From Ruegeria atlantica (GTDB taxonomy: Bacteria; Pseudomonadota; Alphaproteobacteria; Rhodobacterales; Rhodobacteraceae), in assembly GCF_013032505.1 (NCBI RefSeq), contig NZ_WQCG01000009.1:110176-174175 (forward strand): a stretch of 64,000 nt of DNA, in the 5' to 3' direction. Positions 32,009-41,249 of this stretch are shown piece by piece; positions within the stretch are counted from its first letter, which is position 1, and the number at the start of each line of letters is the position of its first letter. The translations under genes and the position numbers were made by a program. Under the pieces are notes generated by a model that was not told the origin of the DNA, made no database searches, and saw nothing but the letters and a program-made list of their open reading frames with translations.

Positions 32009-34193
32009 AGTTTCCACCGAAAATGTTGTTCAGCAGGTTGTTGATGGCCCGGTCCAACCCGGTTTGGTTCTTACGGCGCTGTTGCTGAGGTTGCGCTGTT
32101 CTGACCGGTGGGTCCGGGGCCAGCATCGGCAACGGCGTCGGTGTCATGCCTTCGGTGACGCGCAGCATGGTTTCTTTCCAGATTTCAGCCGGCAACCCGC
32201 CTCCAGTCACACCGGATAATGGGGTGTTGTCGTCATACCCCATCCAGATGCCCGTCACGTAGTCTGCCGTAAAACCGATGAACCAGGCATCGCGGGCGGC
32301 CTGGGTCGTCCCCGTCTTTCCCGCGACCTGCCATCCGGGCAACTGAGCGCGCGCACCAGTGCCTTCGGACACGACACGCTCCATCATCCACGTCAGTTGC
32401 TTGGCGGCTTTGTCGTTGATGACCCGCTCACCAATGCCTGTTGTCGTAACCATGACCGGGGTTTGATCGCCCAACAGCTTCAATTCGGTCAGCCCATAGG
32501 GTTCCACCGCCGAGCCGCCATTCAGGATACCCGCATAGGCCCCCGTCATCTCGATCAGCGTGCTTTCCGACGCGCCCAGCGCCAATGCGGGGCCCTGCGC
32601 CAGATCGCTATCGATGCCAAACTCGCTGGCCACGGTGCGAACATTGTCCAACCCAGCAATCTCAGCCACTTTCACCGCTGGGATGTTCAGCGAGTTCTTT
32701 AAGGCGTCCGCCAGCGTGACGCGCCCATAGAACTTGTTAGTGTAGTTCTTGGGGCACCACTGACCGGACCCCGGAATATTCACGCAGTAGGGTTCATCTA
32801 CGACCGTATCCAGTGGCGAATAGCCAAGCTCCAGCGCAGTGGCATAAACAAAGGGTTTGAATGATGATCCCGTTTGCCGCAGCGCCTGCGTGGCCCGGTT
32901 GAAGGCACCGGACACGCGTGTTTTTCGCCCACCGACCATTCCACGCACGGCCCCATCCGCTGACATCACCACGATCGCGGCCTGAGCCTTGGAACCTTCG
33001 CGGACTTTCTCCTGAAAGATGAACTGCAACGCCTCTTCGGCTGATTTCTGGATACGCTGATCCAGCGTGGTGCGGATCACCACGTCTTCGGTTGTGTTTC
33101 GTGTAAAGAACTCGGGTCCGCTGGCCATTACCCAGTCAGCGAAGTAACCGCCAGCGCGTGCGGCTGCCGCTTCGGACAATTGCGCGGGATTGTTGCGTGC
33201 GCTGCTGGCTTGCGCCGCGGTCAGGTATCCCTGCGCCTCCATCAGGCCAACCACCAACTGCGCCCGGTCCTGTGAGCGTTTCAAGTTGTTCGTCGGGGCA
33301 TAGCGCGTCGGCGCAACCAACAAACCAGCCAACATCGCGGCCTGTGACGGGCTGACCTCAGCCGCCGATATCCCGAAATAGCGCTGGCTTGCGGCCTCGA
33401 AACCACGCGCACCCGCACCGAGGAAGGCCCGGTTCAGGTAGATGGTCAGGATCTCATCCTTGGAGTATTTGACCTCCATCGCCATCGCATAGACCGCTTC
33501 CTTAGCCTTGCGCCACAACGAGCCCTGGCGGCAATCCGCCTCATACGCCGCCTCGGACTCCCATTCACTGGGTTCATAAGGAACGCCAAGGCACAAAAGC
33601 TTTGCGGTTTGCTGCGTGATGGTCGAACCGCCATGCCCGGACAGCGGCCCGCGTCCTTCGCTCAGGTTGATGCGTACGGCGCTCGCGACGCCGCGCGGAC
33701 TGACGCCGAAATGGCGATAGAATCGTTTGTCCTCGGTCGCGACGACCGCGTTCTTCAGATGGGGCGATACGGTATCGGCCGTGATGACACCACCGAACTG
33801 ATCACCGCGCCAGGCGAAGACCTTGCCATCCCGATCCAACAGGGTCACCGACCCGCGCGCACGGCCGTCCAGCAAGGCATCGACATCTGGCAAAGAGGAG
33901 TAGACAACACCGACCGCCAAAGCCAACAGCATGGCGGCCACCGCGCCCACCCGCCAGGTCACGCCCCAAATCAGTCGCCACAACCAACGGAAAAGACGCC
34001 GAAAGAATCCTCCGCCGCCACCGGACGATTTACGGTTTTTTTTCCGGGCGGTTTTGCGAGTCGACGTCTTGCGCGCCGTCGCCTTCTTGCCAGCGGGCTT
34101 TGTCGTCCGCTGTGTGGTCGCGGGTTTGCGCCCTTTGGAAGGGTATCTTTTGTCCGCAACAAGCGATGTCTTGCGGCGCTTGGACTCAGTCAT
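32007..34193 (-). CDS. Class A penicillin-binding protein, PBP1A family
   Basis: About 728 residues from ATG 34193; a TTG two codons upstream is less likely. The N-terminus is a Lys/Arg-rich cytoplasmic tail of some 65 residues, then one helix (VGAVAAMLLALAVGVVYSSL). The glycosyltransferase 51 domain has NAVVATEDKRFYRHFGVSPR, GGSTITQQTAKLL and KDEILTIYLNRAFLGAGARG. The transpeptidase domain has the active-site SSFKPFVYATALELG, the SLN triad motif in LKNSLNIPAVKVAE and KTGTTQAARDAWFIGF. It polymerises and cross-links peptidoglycan in the periplasm. Confidence 0.95.
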   Translation of the reverse strand: MTESKRRKTSLVADKRYPSKGRKPATTQRTTKPAGKKATARKTSTRKTARKKNRKSSGGGGGFFRRLFRWLWRLIWGVTWRVGAVAAMLLALAVGVVYSSLPDVDALLDGRARGSVTLLDRDGKVFAWRGDQFGGVITADTVSPHLKNAVVATEDKRFYRHFGVSPRGVASAVRINLSEGRGPLSGHGGSTITQQTAKLLCLGVPYEPSEWESEAAYEADCRQGSLWRKAKEAVYAMAMEVKYSKDEILTIYLNRAFLGAGARGFEAASQRYFGISAAEVSPSQAAMLAGLLVAPTRYAPTNNLKRSQDRAQLVVGLMEAQGYLTAAQASSARNNPAQLSEAAAARAGGYFADWVMASGPEFFTRNTTEDVVIRTTLDQRIQKSAEEALQFIFQEKVREGSKAQAAIVVMSADGAVRGMVGGRKTRVSGAFNRATQALRQTGSSFKPFVYATALELGYSPLDTVVDEPYCVNIPGSGQWCPKNYTNKFYGRVTLADALKNSLNIPAVKVAEIAGLDNVRTVASEFGIDSDLAQGPALALGASESTLIEMTGAYAGILNGGSAVEPYGLTELKLLGDQTPVMVTTTGIGERVINDKAAKQLTWMMERVVSEGTGARAQLPGWQVAGKTGTTQAARDAWFIGFTADYVTGIWMGYDDNTPLSGVTGGGLPAEIWKETMLRVTEGMTPTPLPMLAPDPPVRTAQPQQQRRKNQTGLDRAINNLLNNIFGGN

Positions 34194-34315
34194 GCTCAAA
34201 CTCTGCCCGGTTATCGTTTTGAGGCACCATACCCTGCCATAGACATGAAGTAGAGGTATGAAATTCCCCTATGCCGCCTCCATAACCTGCCTAGAAATCG
34301 GGCAGAAGCGCTTTT

Positions 34316-34333
34316 TTGTGCAAAAATTGTGCA
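34316..34333 (+). promoter_or_regulatory. Direct repeat TTGTGCA upstream of glnK
   Basis: TTGTGCA occurs at 34316-34322 and again at 34327-34333, exactly 11 bp apart, about 120 bp before glnK. The half-sites recall the TGCAC core of NtrC sites, but the inverted symmetry of a classical NtrC box is missing. Possible nitrogen-control site, weak evidence. Confidence 0.3.
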
Positions 34334-34451
34334 CCTGACCCAAATTTCCCCTGCGTTCGGCCGCCCATACCGTTTCTTACGGCGGTCAGTCACGCTCTTT
34401 TTCTGCAGGTGCAAACAAGCCGGTCCCGCCGGACAGGAAGAGGGGAAAGAC

Positions 34452-34790
34452 GTGAAACTGATCATTGCAACAATAAAGCCGTTCAAGCTTGAGGAGGTGC
34501 GTGAGGCACTGACCGAGGCCGGCGTGCGCGGCATGATGGTGACCGAGATCAAGGGCTTCGGCTCGCAATCGGGTCACACCGAAATCTATCGTGGGGCCGA
34601 ATATGCGGTGAACTTCGTGCCCAAGATCAAACTCGAAATCGTGGTACCTGCCACGATGGCCGACCAGATCGTCGAAACCATCACCAAAACCGCCAAAACC
34701 GGCAAGATCGGTGACGGCAAGATTTTCGTCCTCGATGTCGAGCAGGCCCTGCGCGTGCGGACCGGGGAAACGAACGAAGAGGCGCTGTAA
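34452..34790 (+). CDS. glnK: P-II nitrogen regulatory protein GlnK
   Basis: 112 residues, exactly the P-II length, starting with GTG 34452 behind GAGGGGAAAGA. The start KLIIATIKPFKLEEVREALT, the T-loop GFGSQSGHTEIYRGAEY with the uridylylation Tyr, and the B-loop KTGKIGDGKIFVLDVEQALR are all intact. P-II senses ATP/ADP and 2-oxoglutarate, and in its unmodified form blocks AmtB. The linkage with amtB, 33 bp downstream, identifies it as GlnK rather than GlnB. Confidence 0.96.
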   Translation: MKLIIATIKPFKLEEVREALTEAGVRGMMVTEIKGFGSQSGHTEIYRGAEYAVNFVPKIKLEIVVPATMADQIVETITKTAKTGKIGDGKIFVLDVEQALRVRTGETNEEAL

Positions 34791-34823
34791 GCGTCGCCAC
34801 TCACATACATTCGAGGAAGTCAC

Positions 34824-36134
34824 ATGAACCTGATGAAATCTCTCATCCCTGCCGCCGCGCTTGTCGTGCTGCCGCAGATGGGTCTGGCGCAAGAGGCCGC
34901 CGAGGGCGAAGCTGCGCTGCACACCCAGTATATTTTTACCACCCTGCTGTTCCTGATGGCAGGCTTCCTTGTCTTCTTCATGGCTGCAGGATTTGCCATG
35001 CTCGAGGGCGGTCTGGTGCGTTCCAAGAACGTCGCCATGCAGATGATCAAGAACATCGCGCTGTTTTCGATTGCCGCGATCATGTACTGGCTGGTCGGCT
35101 TCAACACGATGTATCCGGGCGACTTTAATGGTTTCTTTGCCCTTGGCGGTCCGACCGTGCTTGATGCCGTGGGTGTTGCGCCCGCAGACGCGGCGTTAGA
35201 CTACGCGTCTATCGGTTCGGACTTCTTCTTCCAGCTGGTCTTTGTGGCGGCAACCGCGTCCATCGTGTCCGGCGCCGTGGCCGAGCGCATAAAGCTGTGG
35301 CCCTTCCTAATATTCGTGATCGTTCTGACTGGTATCATGTACCCGATCTCCGGTTCCTGGAAGTGGGGCGGCGGCTGGCTGGATGCCATGGGCTTTTCCG
35401 ACTTCGCTGGTTCGACAGTTGTGCATTCGGTCGGTGGCTGGGCCGCTCTGGCGGGCTGCCTGATCCTTGGCCCCCGCATTGGCAAGTACAAAGACGGCAA
35501 AGTTCACCCGATGCCCGGCTCGAATCTGGCGCTGGCAACCCTGGGTACGTTCATCCTGTGGCTGGGTTGGTTTGGCTTCAACGGCGGCTCGCAACTGGCG
35601 ATGGGCACCGTGGGTGACGTATCCGACGTGTCCCGCATCTTTGCCAACACCAACATGGCCGCCGCATCTGGTGCTATCGCAGCCCTGATCATGACGCAGG
35701 TGTTGTACAAGAAACCTGACCTGACCATGGTGCTGAACGGCGCGCTGGCCGGTCTGGTCTCTATCACTGCAGAACCGCTTGCCCCGACCCTGTTCGGAGC
35801 GCTGTGGATCGGCGCAGTTGGCGGCATCATCGTGGTCTTCGCGGTTCCGATGCTGGACAAGTTCAAGATCGACGACGTTGTCGGTGCCATCCCGGTTCAC
35901 CTGTTCGCAGGCATCTGGGGCACCATCGCCGTGATCTTCTACGGCGAAGCAAACCTGATCACACAGCTGACCGGTATCGTAGCTTATGGTGTGTTCACAT
36001 TTGTTGGCGCGTTGATCCTGTGGACAATTCTGAAGGCGACGGTCGGCATCCGCGTCAGCGAAGAAGACGAGATCAACGGCCTCGACATGGCAGAACTGGG
36101 TATGGAAGCTTATCCAGAGTTTTCGAAAGGCTAA
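34824..36134 (+). CDS. amtB: Ammonium transporter AmtB
   Basis: 436 residues with a signal peptide (LMKSLIPAAALVVLPQMGLAQ) and eleven expected helices. Landmarks are AGFAMLEGGLVRSKNVAMQM, GSTVVHSVGGWAALAGCLIL with the first pore His, LGWFGFNGGSQLAMG, and IPVHLFAGIWGTIAVIFYG with the second pore His. It conducts ammonium into the cytoplasm under nitrogen limitation and is gated by GlnK encoded just upstream. Lys in KDGKVHPMPGSNLALATLGT is family-typical. A strong terminator follows. Confidence 0.97.
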   Translation: MNLMKSLIPAAALVVLPQMGLAQEAAEGEAALHTQYIFTTLLFLMAGFLVFFMAAGFAMLEGGLVRSKNVAMQMIKNIALFSIAAIMYWLVGFNTMYPGDFNGFFALGGPTVLDAVGVAPADAALDYASIGSDFFFQLVFVAATASIVSGAVAERIKLWPFLIFVIVLTGIMYPISGSWKWGGGWLDAMGFSDFAGSTVVHSVGGWAALAGCLILGPRIGKYKDGKVHPMPGSNLALATLGTFILWLGWFGFNGGSQLAMGTVGDVSDVSRIFANTNMAAASGAIAALIMTQVLYKKPDLTMVLNGALAGLVSITAEPLAPTLFGALWIGAVGGIIVVFAVPMLDKFKIDDVVGAIPVHLFAGIWGTIAVIFYGEANLITQLTGIVAYGVFTFVGALILWTILKATVGIRVSEEDEINGLDMAELGMEAYPEFSKG

Positions 36135-36153
36135 TAGCCTGCCCCTCGAAAAC

Positions 36154-36184
36154 AAAAAAACCCGGGCGTTCGCGCCCGGGTTTT
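36154..36184. terminator. Bidirectional terminator after amtB
   Basis: CCCGGGCG (36161-36168), TTCG tetraloop, CGCCCGGG (36173-36180), flanked by AAAAAAA and TTTTC, so both convergent transcripts meet a U-run. The tetraloop is of the very stable UUCG class. Confidence 0.92.
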
Positions 36185-36202
36185 CTGATTTATTGGATTG
36201 AA

Positions 36203-37387
36203 TCAGACACCGACGTCAACGATCGCCTTAGCCAGAATCGGAACCGTCGTCGCGTTCAAGCCAGCAATGTTCAACCGGCTGTCACCAACCATGTAGATGC
36301 CGTGATCCGCGCGCAGCTTTTCGACCAGTTCCGGTGCCGCCCCCAGACGCGAGAACATGCCGCGGTGCTGGGCGACAAACCCAAAGCGATCGGATCCACT
36401 TTGAGCCTGCAGCTCGTCTGCCAGTTGTTGGCGCAAGCCCAGCATGGACAGGCGCACCTCCTCCAGCTCAACCGCCCAGTCAGCGCGCAGGGCTTCATCA
36501 TTCAGGATCGTCGTCACCACCCGTGCGCCGTGATCCGGCGGGAACGAGTAGTTCTGACGGTTCAGGAATGCCAGCGTGGACTGGTTCAGAGCCGTCTGAG
36601 CCGGGTCATCACTGATTGCCATCAACAGGCCGGTCCGCTCGCGATAGACACCGAAATTCTTCGAGCAGGACGCTGCGATCAGGCAACGTTTGACCGACGA
36701 AGCCACCAGGCGGGTCGCCTGCGCATCCTCTTCCAGTCCGTCGCCAAAGCCCTGATAGGCGATATCGATCATTGCCACGAGGCCGCGCTCGTTGATCAGG
36801 TTCACGACCTCCTGCCACTGCACCATGTTCAGGTTGGCACCGGTTGGGTTGTGGCAGCAACCGTGCAGCAGGACCACGTCGCCCGCGTTCGCAGTTTTCA
36901 GATCCTCGATCATGCCGTCGAAATCGACGCCACGGGTTTCACCGTCGAAATACCGGTACTGGACCGTCTCCATCCCCAGATAGTTCAGGATCGACAGGTG
37001 GTTGGGCCATGTCGGGTTCGACACGAACACGCGGGCCGAGGGGTTGGCCATGCGGATCATCTCAAATGCCTGACGGCAGGCACCGGTTCCGCCCGGCGTC
37101 GCCACGGCAGCGATGTTGCCGCGTGGAACCGAGGTGCCCAGGATCAGGCCAATCATCGCATCGGCATAAGCCGGGTCGCCCGCCAATCCGGTGTAGGCCT
37201 TGCTCTCTTGCTCTTCCAGGATGCGCTTTTCGGCCGCTTTCACCGCACGCATCACCGGGGTCACGCCCTCGGCATTTTTGTAAACACCAACTCCCAGGTC
37301 GATCTTTTGATCGCGGGGGTCTTCGCGATACGCCTGCATCAGCGCCAGAATCTTGTCGGCAGGCTGCGGTTTGAGGTTTTCGAACAT
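36203..37387 (-). CDS. Aromatic/aspartate-type amino acid aminotransferase (class I)
   Basis: 394 residues from ATG 37387, which overlaps the sulfurtransferase stop by one base and has GGAGAGAAC before it. It begins MFENLKPQPADKILALMQAY, the AspC/TyrB pattern. The PLP Lys lies in LIAASCSKNFGVYRERTGLL; the coenzyme Asp/Tyr region is DIAYQGFGDGLEEDAQATRL; substrate Arg is in GDSRLNIAGLN. It transfers amino groups between aspartate or aromatic amino acids and 2-oxoglutarate. Family membership is sure, the preferred substrate is not. Confidence 0.92.
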   Translation of the reverse strand: MFENLKPQPADKILALMQAYREDPRDQKIDLGVGVYKNAEGVTPVMRAVKAAEKRILEEQESKAYTGLAGDPAYADAMIGLILGTSVPRGNIAAVATPGGTGACRQAFEMIRMANPSARVFVSNPTWPNHLSILNYLGMETVQYRYFDGETRGVDFDGMIEDLKTANAGDVVLLHGCCHNPTGANLNMVQWQEVVNLINERGLVAMIDIAYQGFGDGLEEDAQATRLVASSVKRCLIAASCSKNFGVYRERTGLLMAISDDPAQTALNQSTLAFLNRQNYSFPPDHGARVVTTILNDEALRADWAVELEEVRLSMLGLRQQLADELQAQSGSDRFGFVAQHRGMFSRLGAAPELVEKLRADHGIYMVGDSRLNIAGLNATTVPILAKAIVDVGV

Positions 37388-38241
37388 CAGTTCTCTCCGG
37401 TTGCGACGGGCAGGGTCGGGAAGGCACCCCATTCAGCCCAGGAGCCGTCATAAAGCGAGTGGTCTTTCTTGCCCATGCGTTCAAGCGCAAGGCTGAGGAT
37501 TGCGGCGGTCACACCCGACCCGCAGGATGTGATGGCTGGTTTCGACAGATCCACACCTGCGGACTCGAAGATGGCGCGGCATTCCTCGGGGGATTTCATC
37601 GTGCCATTCTTGTTCAGCAAAGTGCCAAAAGGCACGTTGCGCGATCCGGGAATGCGGCCCGTTCGCAGACCTTCACGCGGTTCCGTTCCGGTTCCGGCAA
37701 AACGATCGGCAGAGCGTGCGTCGATGATCTCATGATCTCCCAGCTTGGCGGCGGCAGATACCTGCGTGACGTCACGGACCAGATGGTTCTGGACCCGGAC
37801 GGTCATGTGGCGGTCGCGGATCACCGGCGGCAGATCTTCGATCTCATGTCCCTCGGCCTGCCATTTCGGCAGACCACCATCCAGAACGGCGATGTTTTCC
37901 TGCCCCATCAACCGGAACAACCACCATACACGGGCGGCAGACATCAAACCGGCCCCATCATAAACGACAACCTGGTGGCCGTCGCCCACGCCCATCGCCC
38001 TCAGGCGGGACATGAACTTTTCGACCGGGGGCGCCATATGCGGCAAGTCCGAGCGGTGGTCCGAGATGTCATCAATATCAAAGAACCTCGCACCGGGGAT
38101 GTGGGCCGCGTCATATTCGGCCTTTGCGTCCCGCCCTTGCTGAGGCAAATACCACGACCCGTCCAGCACCCGCAGATCCGGGTCCTTGAGATGGGCGGCA
38201 AGCCATTCGGTAGAAACGAGGGTTTTCGGATCGTCCTGCAT
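37387..38241 (-). CDS. sseA: 3-mercaptopyruvate sulfurtransferase
   Basis: 284 residues from ATG 38241 with GGGGAGA upstream. Two rhodanese domains: the N-terminal non-catalytic one (VSTEWLAAHLKDPDLRVLDG) and the C-terminal one with the active loop SCGSGVTAAIL, where CGSGVT is diagnostic for mercaptopyruvate rather than thiosulfate as donor. YDGSWAEWGAFPTLPV ends the family core. It moves sulfur from 3-mercaptopyruvate, a transamination product of cysteine. Coupling to an aminotransferase suggests that the two act together in cysteine breakdown; this is inference. Confidence 0.94.
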   Translation of the reverse strand: MQDDPKTLVSTEWLAAHLKDPDLRVLDGSWYLPQQGRDAKAEYDAAHIPGARFFDIDDISDHRSDLPHMAPPVEKFMSRLRAMGVGDGHQVVVYDGAGLMSAARVWWLFRLMGQENIAVLDGGLPKWQAEGHEIEDLPPVIRDRHMTVRVQNHLVRDVTQVSAAAKLGDHEIIDARSADRFAGTGTEPREGLRTGRIPGSRNVPFGTLLNKNGTMKSPEECRAIFESAGVDLSKPAITSCGSGVTAAILSLALERMGKKDHSLYDGSWAEWGAFPTLPVATGEN

Positions 38242-38335
38242 CAAAGTCTCCCCTAAACGCGCTTGGTTTGTCCCTATACGCGCGCGCATGCGGGTTCAAG
38301 ACTGGATGGCGCTACCATTCCAGATCAGGTCGCAT

Positions 38336-38605
38336 TCAACCGGCGCGCCGCAATTTGATGAACTGGATTATCCCAATGATGCTGATCACGATCCAAAAGC
38401 ACTCGATGAGCATTGAAGCCAGATTGAAGTTCTGCAGCAGCGAATAGACGATCAGAGCGGACCCGGCCAGATTAAGGATCGGAAAGGCCAGATCGTCGGA
38501 GTTCATCATCCGCATTTGTGTCGCGAAATAAGCAGCCACGACGACCATAGCACCGAAGGATCCGACAGCATCAGCCAACGTCAGACTATCAAGAAAAGCG
38601 GCCAT
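38336..38605 (-). CDS. Small three-helix membrane protein (CBU_0592-like)
   Basis: 89 residues with helices around AVGSFGAMVVVAAYFATQMR, FPILNLAGSALIVYSLLQNF and IECFWIVISIIGIIQFIKLR. The pattern, with a polar turn (MRMMNSDDLAFPILNLAGSA), is that of the CBU_0592 family, which is common in proteobacteria and of unknown function. It follows the XRE-cupin gene by 26 bp on the same strand. Confidence 0.75.
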   Translation of the reverse strand: MAAFLDSLTLADAVGSFGAMVVVAAYFATQMRMMNSDDLAFPILNLAGSALIVYSLLQNFNLASMLIECFWIVISIIGIIQFIKLRRAG

Positions 38606-38631
38606 TGCCTGCCTCCGAATGGGAATTGAGA

Positions 38632-39195
38632 TCAGGCGCCCGGCGCCGCGTTCGCCGGTTGTCCGTAGTGATGCATATTCAGAAAGGCTGCGCCGGTTGC
38701 CCCGGCCCGGTAGCCATGCGGTAGGTCGGCGGCAAACCGCAGCCCCTGCCCAGCCTGTAGCGGTACCCAGTCACCGTCACGCAGAACGTCCAGCGTACCG
38801 TTCAGAACGAACACTTCTTCGGTTACCCCAGTCGCATGAGCAGCCGATTCATGGCTCTGGTTTGGCGAAAGCTCGACATGAAAGGTCTCAGCCCCAAGTG
38901 CTGGATCGTAGGGAAAGACAATCTTGACTTCGATGCTGCCCGGGAAGGTCACCGTGCGAAAAACGTCAGCGTCAGCCGGATCGCGCATCGCAGCAGGCCC
39001 GATCAGAGCGCTCAGCGGCATCTGGAACCCTTTTGCGATCTTCCAAAGTGTCGCAATCGTCGGGCTTGATTCGCCGCGTTCGATCTGGCCCAGCATGGCC
39101 TTGCTGACCCCGGTCATGTCGGCAACCTTGGACAGGCTCAGCCCCGAGGCCGCCCGCACGTCCCTTAGTTTCAGCGTAATTTCGTCCGGTGCCAT
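38632..39195 (-). CDS. XRE-family transcriptional regulator with C-terminal cupin domain
   Basis: 187 residues from ATG 39195; a longer reading would cross the operator. The helix-turn-helix is at about 8-62, with VRAASGLSLSKVADMTGVSK and LGQIERGESSPTIATLWKIA. The cupin barrel covers about 95-180, with NQSHESAAHATGVTEEVFVL, a sensor for a small ligand. Such regulators often control amino-acid or amine metabolism genes nearby. The perfect inverted repeat in the gap to ilvD is its likely binding site, so it may regulate itself and ilvD. Confidence 0.92.
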   Translation of the reverse strand: MAPDEITLKLRDVRAASGLSLSKVADMTGVSKAMLGQIERGESSPTIATLWKIAKGFQMPLSALIGPAAMRDPADADVFRTVTFPGSIEVKIVFPYDPALGAETFHVELSPNQSHESAAHATGVTEEVFVLNGTLDVLRDGDWVPLQAGQGLRFAADLPHGYRAGATGAAFLNMHHYGQPANAAPGA

Positions 39196-39221
39196 ATTGT
39201 CGTCTCTCGAATCCTCTTGTG

Positions 39222-39256
39222 CGTTATAGCGCACATGTGGTACGTGCGCTATAACG
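39222..39256. promoter_or_regulatory. Perfect 13-bp inverted repeat between the XRE-cupin gene and ilvD
   Basis: CGTTATAGCGCAC (39222-39234), 9-bp spacer, GTGCGCTATAACG (39244-39256). The arms match at all 13 positions. Each arm is itself flanked by GTGCG/CGCAC, giving nested half-sites. It lies 27 bp before the regulator ATG and 46 bp before ilvD. Confidence 0.75.
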
Positions 39257-39301
39257 TACGCACCCCGAATATCGCAACCGGGGCAAAAGGGAAACAGCAT
39301 C

Positions 39302-41134
39302 ATGCCAATGTACCGATCCAGAACCTCAACCCATGGCCGCAACATGGCCGGCGCTCGTGGCCTGTGGCGCGCCACCGGTATGCAAGATGACGATTTCGGC
39401 AAACCGATCATCGCCATCGTCAACTCGTTCACCCAGTTTGTGCCGGGTCATGTGCATCTGAAGGATCTGGGCCAGATGGTCGCGCGCGAGGTTGAGGCCG
39501 CAGGCGGTGTTGCGAAAGAGTTCAACACCATCGCGGTGGATGACGGTATCGCCATGGGCCATGACGGGATGCTGTATTCGCTGCCTTCGCGAGAGGTCAT
39601 CGCGGATTCGGTTGAATACATGGTCAACGCACACTGCGCCGATGCGATGGTGTGCATCTCGAACTGCGACAAGATCACCCCCGGCATGCTGATGGCCGCC
39701 ATGCGCCTGAACATCCCGGCGATCTTCGTTTCAGGCGGCCCGATGGAAGCCGGCAAGATCGACATCGCCGATTTGGACGTCAAAAAAATCGACCTCGTAG
39801 ATGCGATGGTTGCGGCGGCCAACGAAAACTACACCGATGAGCAGGTCCAGCACATTGAAGAAAACGCCTGCCCGACCTGTGGTTCGTGCTCGGGCATGTT
39901 CACCGCCAACTCGATGAACTGTCTAGCCGAAGCTCTGGGTCTGGCGTTGCCGGGCAACGGCTCGACCCTGGCCACGCATGCTGACCGCAAGAACCTGTTC
40001 CTTGAAGCCGGGCGCCGGATCGTCGAAATCACCAAACGGCACTACGATCTGGATGAAAAAGGCTTCCTTCCCCGCGAAATCGCCACGTTCGACGCGTTTG
40101 AAAACGCAATGAGCCTTGATATCGCCATGGGCGGATCGACCAATACGGTTCTGCACCTGCTGGCCATCGCGCATGAGGGTGAGGTGCACTTCACCATGTC
40201 CGACATGGATCGCCTCAGCCGCAAGGTGCCATGCCTGTGTAAGGTCGCACCCAATACCGAGAACGTTCACATGGAGGACGTGCACCGCGCCGGTGGTATC
40301 TTCTCGATCCTCGGCGAGCTTAGCCGGGCCGGACTGCTGCATGAACATTGCAGCACCGTGCATTCGGCCACGATGGGTGAGGCAATTGCCAATTGGGACA
40401 TCAAGATTGCCAACAACCCGGCGGCGCAGGACTTGTTCAAGGCCGCGCCGGGTGGCGTGCGCACGACACAGGCCTTCAGCCAGTCGAACCGGTACAAAGA
40501 ACTGGACACCGACCGTGAAGGCGGCGTGATCCGGTCCAAGGAGCACGCGTTCAGCCAAGACGGCGGTCTGGCGGTTCTGTTCGGCAACATCGCGCGCGAC
40601 GGCTGCATCGTGAAAACTGCGGGTGTGGATGCAAATATCCTGCAGTTCACCGGCTCGGCCTATGTCTGCGAAAGCCAGGATCAGGCGGTTAACGACATCT
40701 TGACGGGCAAGGTCAAAGAAGGTGACGTGGTGGTGATCCGCTATGAAGGCCCGCGTGGCGGACCGGGTATGCAGGAAATGCTATATCCGACGTCCTACCT
40801 GAAATCCAAAGGTCTGGGCAAAGCCTGTGCGCTGCTGACAGACGGTCGCTTCTCAGGCGGTACATCGGGCCTTTCGATTGGTCACGTTTCGCCCGAAGCG
40901 GCAGAAGGTGGTGAGATCGGGCTGGTCAAGAACGGCGACAAGATCGAGATCGACATTCCAAACCGCACAATCCATCTGGCCGTGTCAGACGAAGAACTGG
41001 CCGCGCGACGCGAAGAGCAGGATGAAAAGGGCTGGGTGCCCGCTGAACCGCGCAAGCGCAAAGTATCCACCGCGCTCAAAGCTTACGCCAAGCTGACAAC
41101 AAGCGCTGCAAAAGGTGCTGTGCGTCAAGTGTAA
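39302..41134 (+). CDS. ilvD: Dihydroxy-acid dehydratase IlvD
   Basis: 610 residues, the length of the longer, E. coli-like class of IlvD. It begins MPMYRSRTSTHGRNMAGARG. Fe-S ligands sit in CISNCDKITPGMLMAAMRLN and ENACPTCGSCSGMFTANSMN. The C-terminal signature is GRFSGGTSGLSIGHVSPEAA. It dehydrates dihydroxy acids in valine, leucine and isoleucine synthesis. It faces the XRE-cupin regulator across a 106-bp gap with a strong palindrome, which is an unusual setting for ilvD and may mean specific control. A strong terminator follows. Confidence 0.97.
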   Translation: MPMYRSRTSTHGRNMAGARGLWRATGMQDDDFGKPIIAIVNSFTQFVPGHVHLKDLGQMVAREVEAAGGVAKEFNTIAVDDGIAMGHDGMLYSLPSREVIADSVEYMVNAHCADAMVCISNCDKITPGMLMAAMRLNIPAIFVSGGPMEAGKIDIADLDVKKIDLVDAMVAAANENYTDEQVQHIEENACPTCGSCSGMFTANSMNCLAEALGLALPGNGSTLATHADRKNLFLEAGRRIVEITKRHYDLDEKGFLPREIATFDAFENAMSLDIAMGGSTNTVLHLLAIAHEGEVHFTMSDMDRLSRKVPCLCKVAPNTENVHMEDVHRAGGIFSILGELSRAGLLHEHCSTVHSATMGEAIANWDIKIANNPAAQDLFKAAPGGVRTTQAFSQSNRYKELDTDREGGVIRSKEHAFSQDGGLAVLFGNIARDGCIVKTAGVDANILQFTGSAYVCESQDQAVNDILTGKVKEGDVVVIRYEGPRGGPGMQEMLYPTSYLKSKGLGKACALLTDGRFSGGTSGLSIGHVSPEAAEGGEIGLVKNGDKIEIDIPNRTIHLAVSDEELAARREEQDEKGWVPAEPRKRKVSTALKAYAKLTTSAAKGAVRQV

Positions 41135-41172
41135 CGAAGCGGTTTCCAAACCAAAAAAACTGCAATAGCTTG

Positions 41173-41212
41173 AAAGGCCTCGCTAACAAGAATAGCGAGG
41201 CCTTTCTCTTTT
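41173..41212 (+). terminator. Rho-independent terminator of ilvD
   Basis: Perfect 13-bp stem AAAGGCCTCGCTA (41173-41185) / TAGCGAGGCCTTT (41193-41205) with a 7-nt loop, followed by CTCTTTTG. Confidence 0.92.
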
Positions 41213-41249
41213 GCATTCAATGATATCCACAGAAAGCTCGGTGAAAACC

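Noticed and set aside
35804..37453. Plus-strand frame (549 codons) starting inside amtB and running over the aminotransferase
   Set aside because: It crosses the bidirectional terminator at 36154-36184 and is antisense to a clear aminotransferase.
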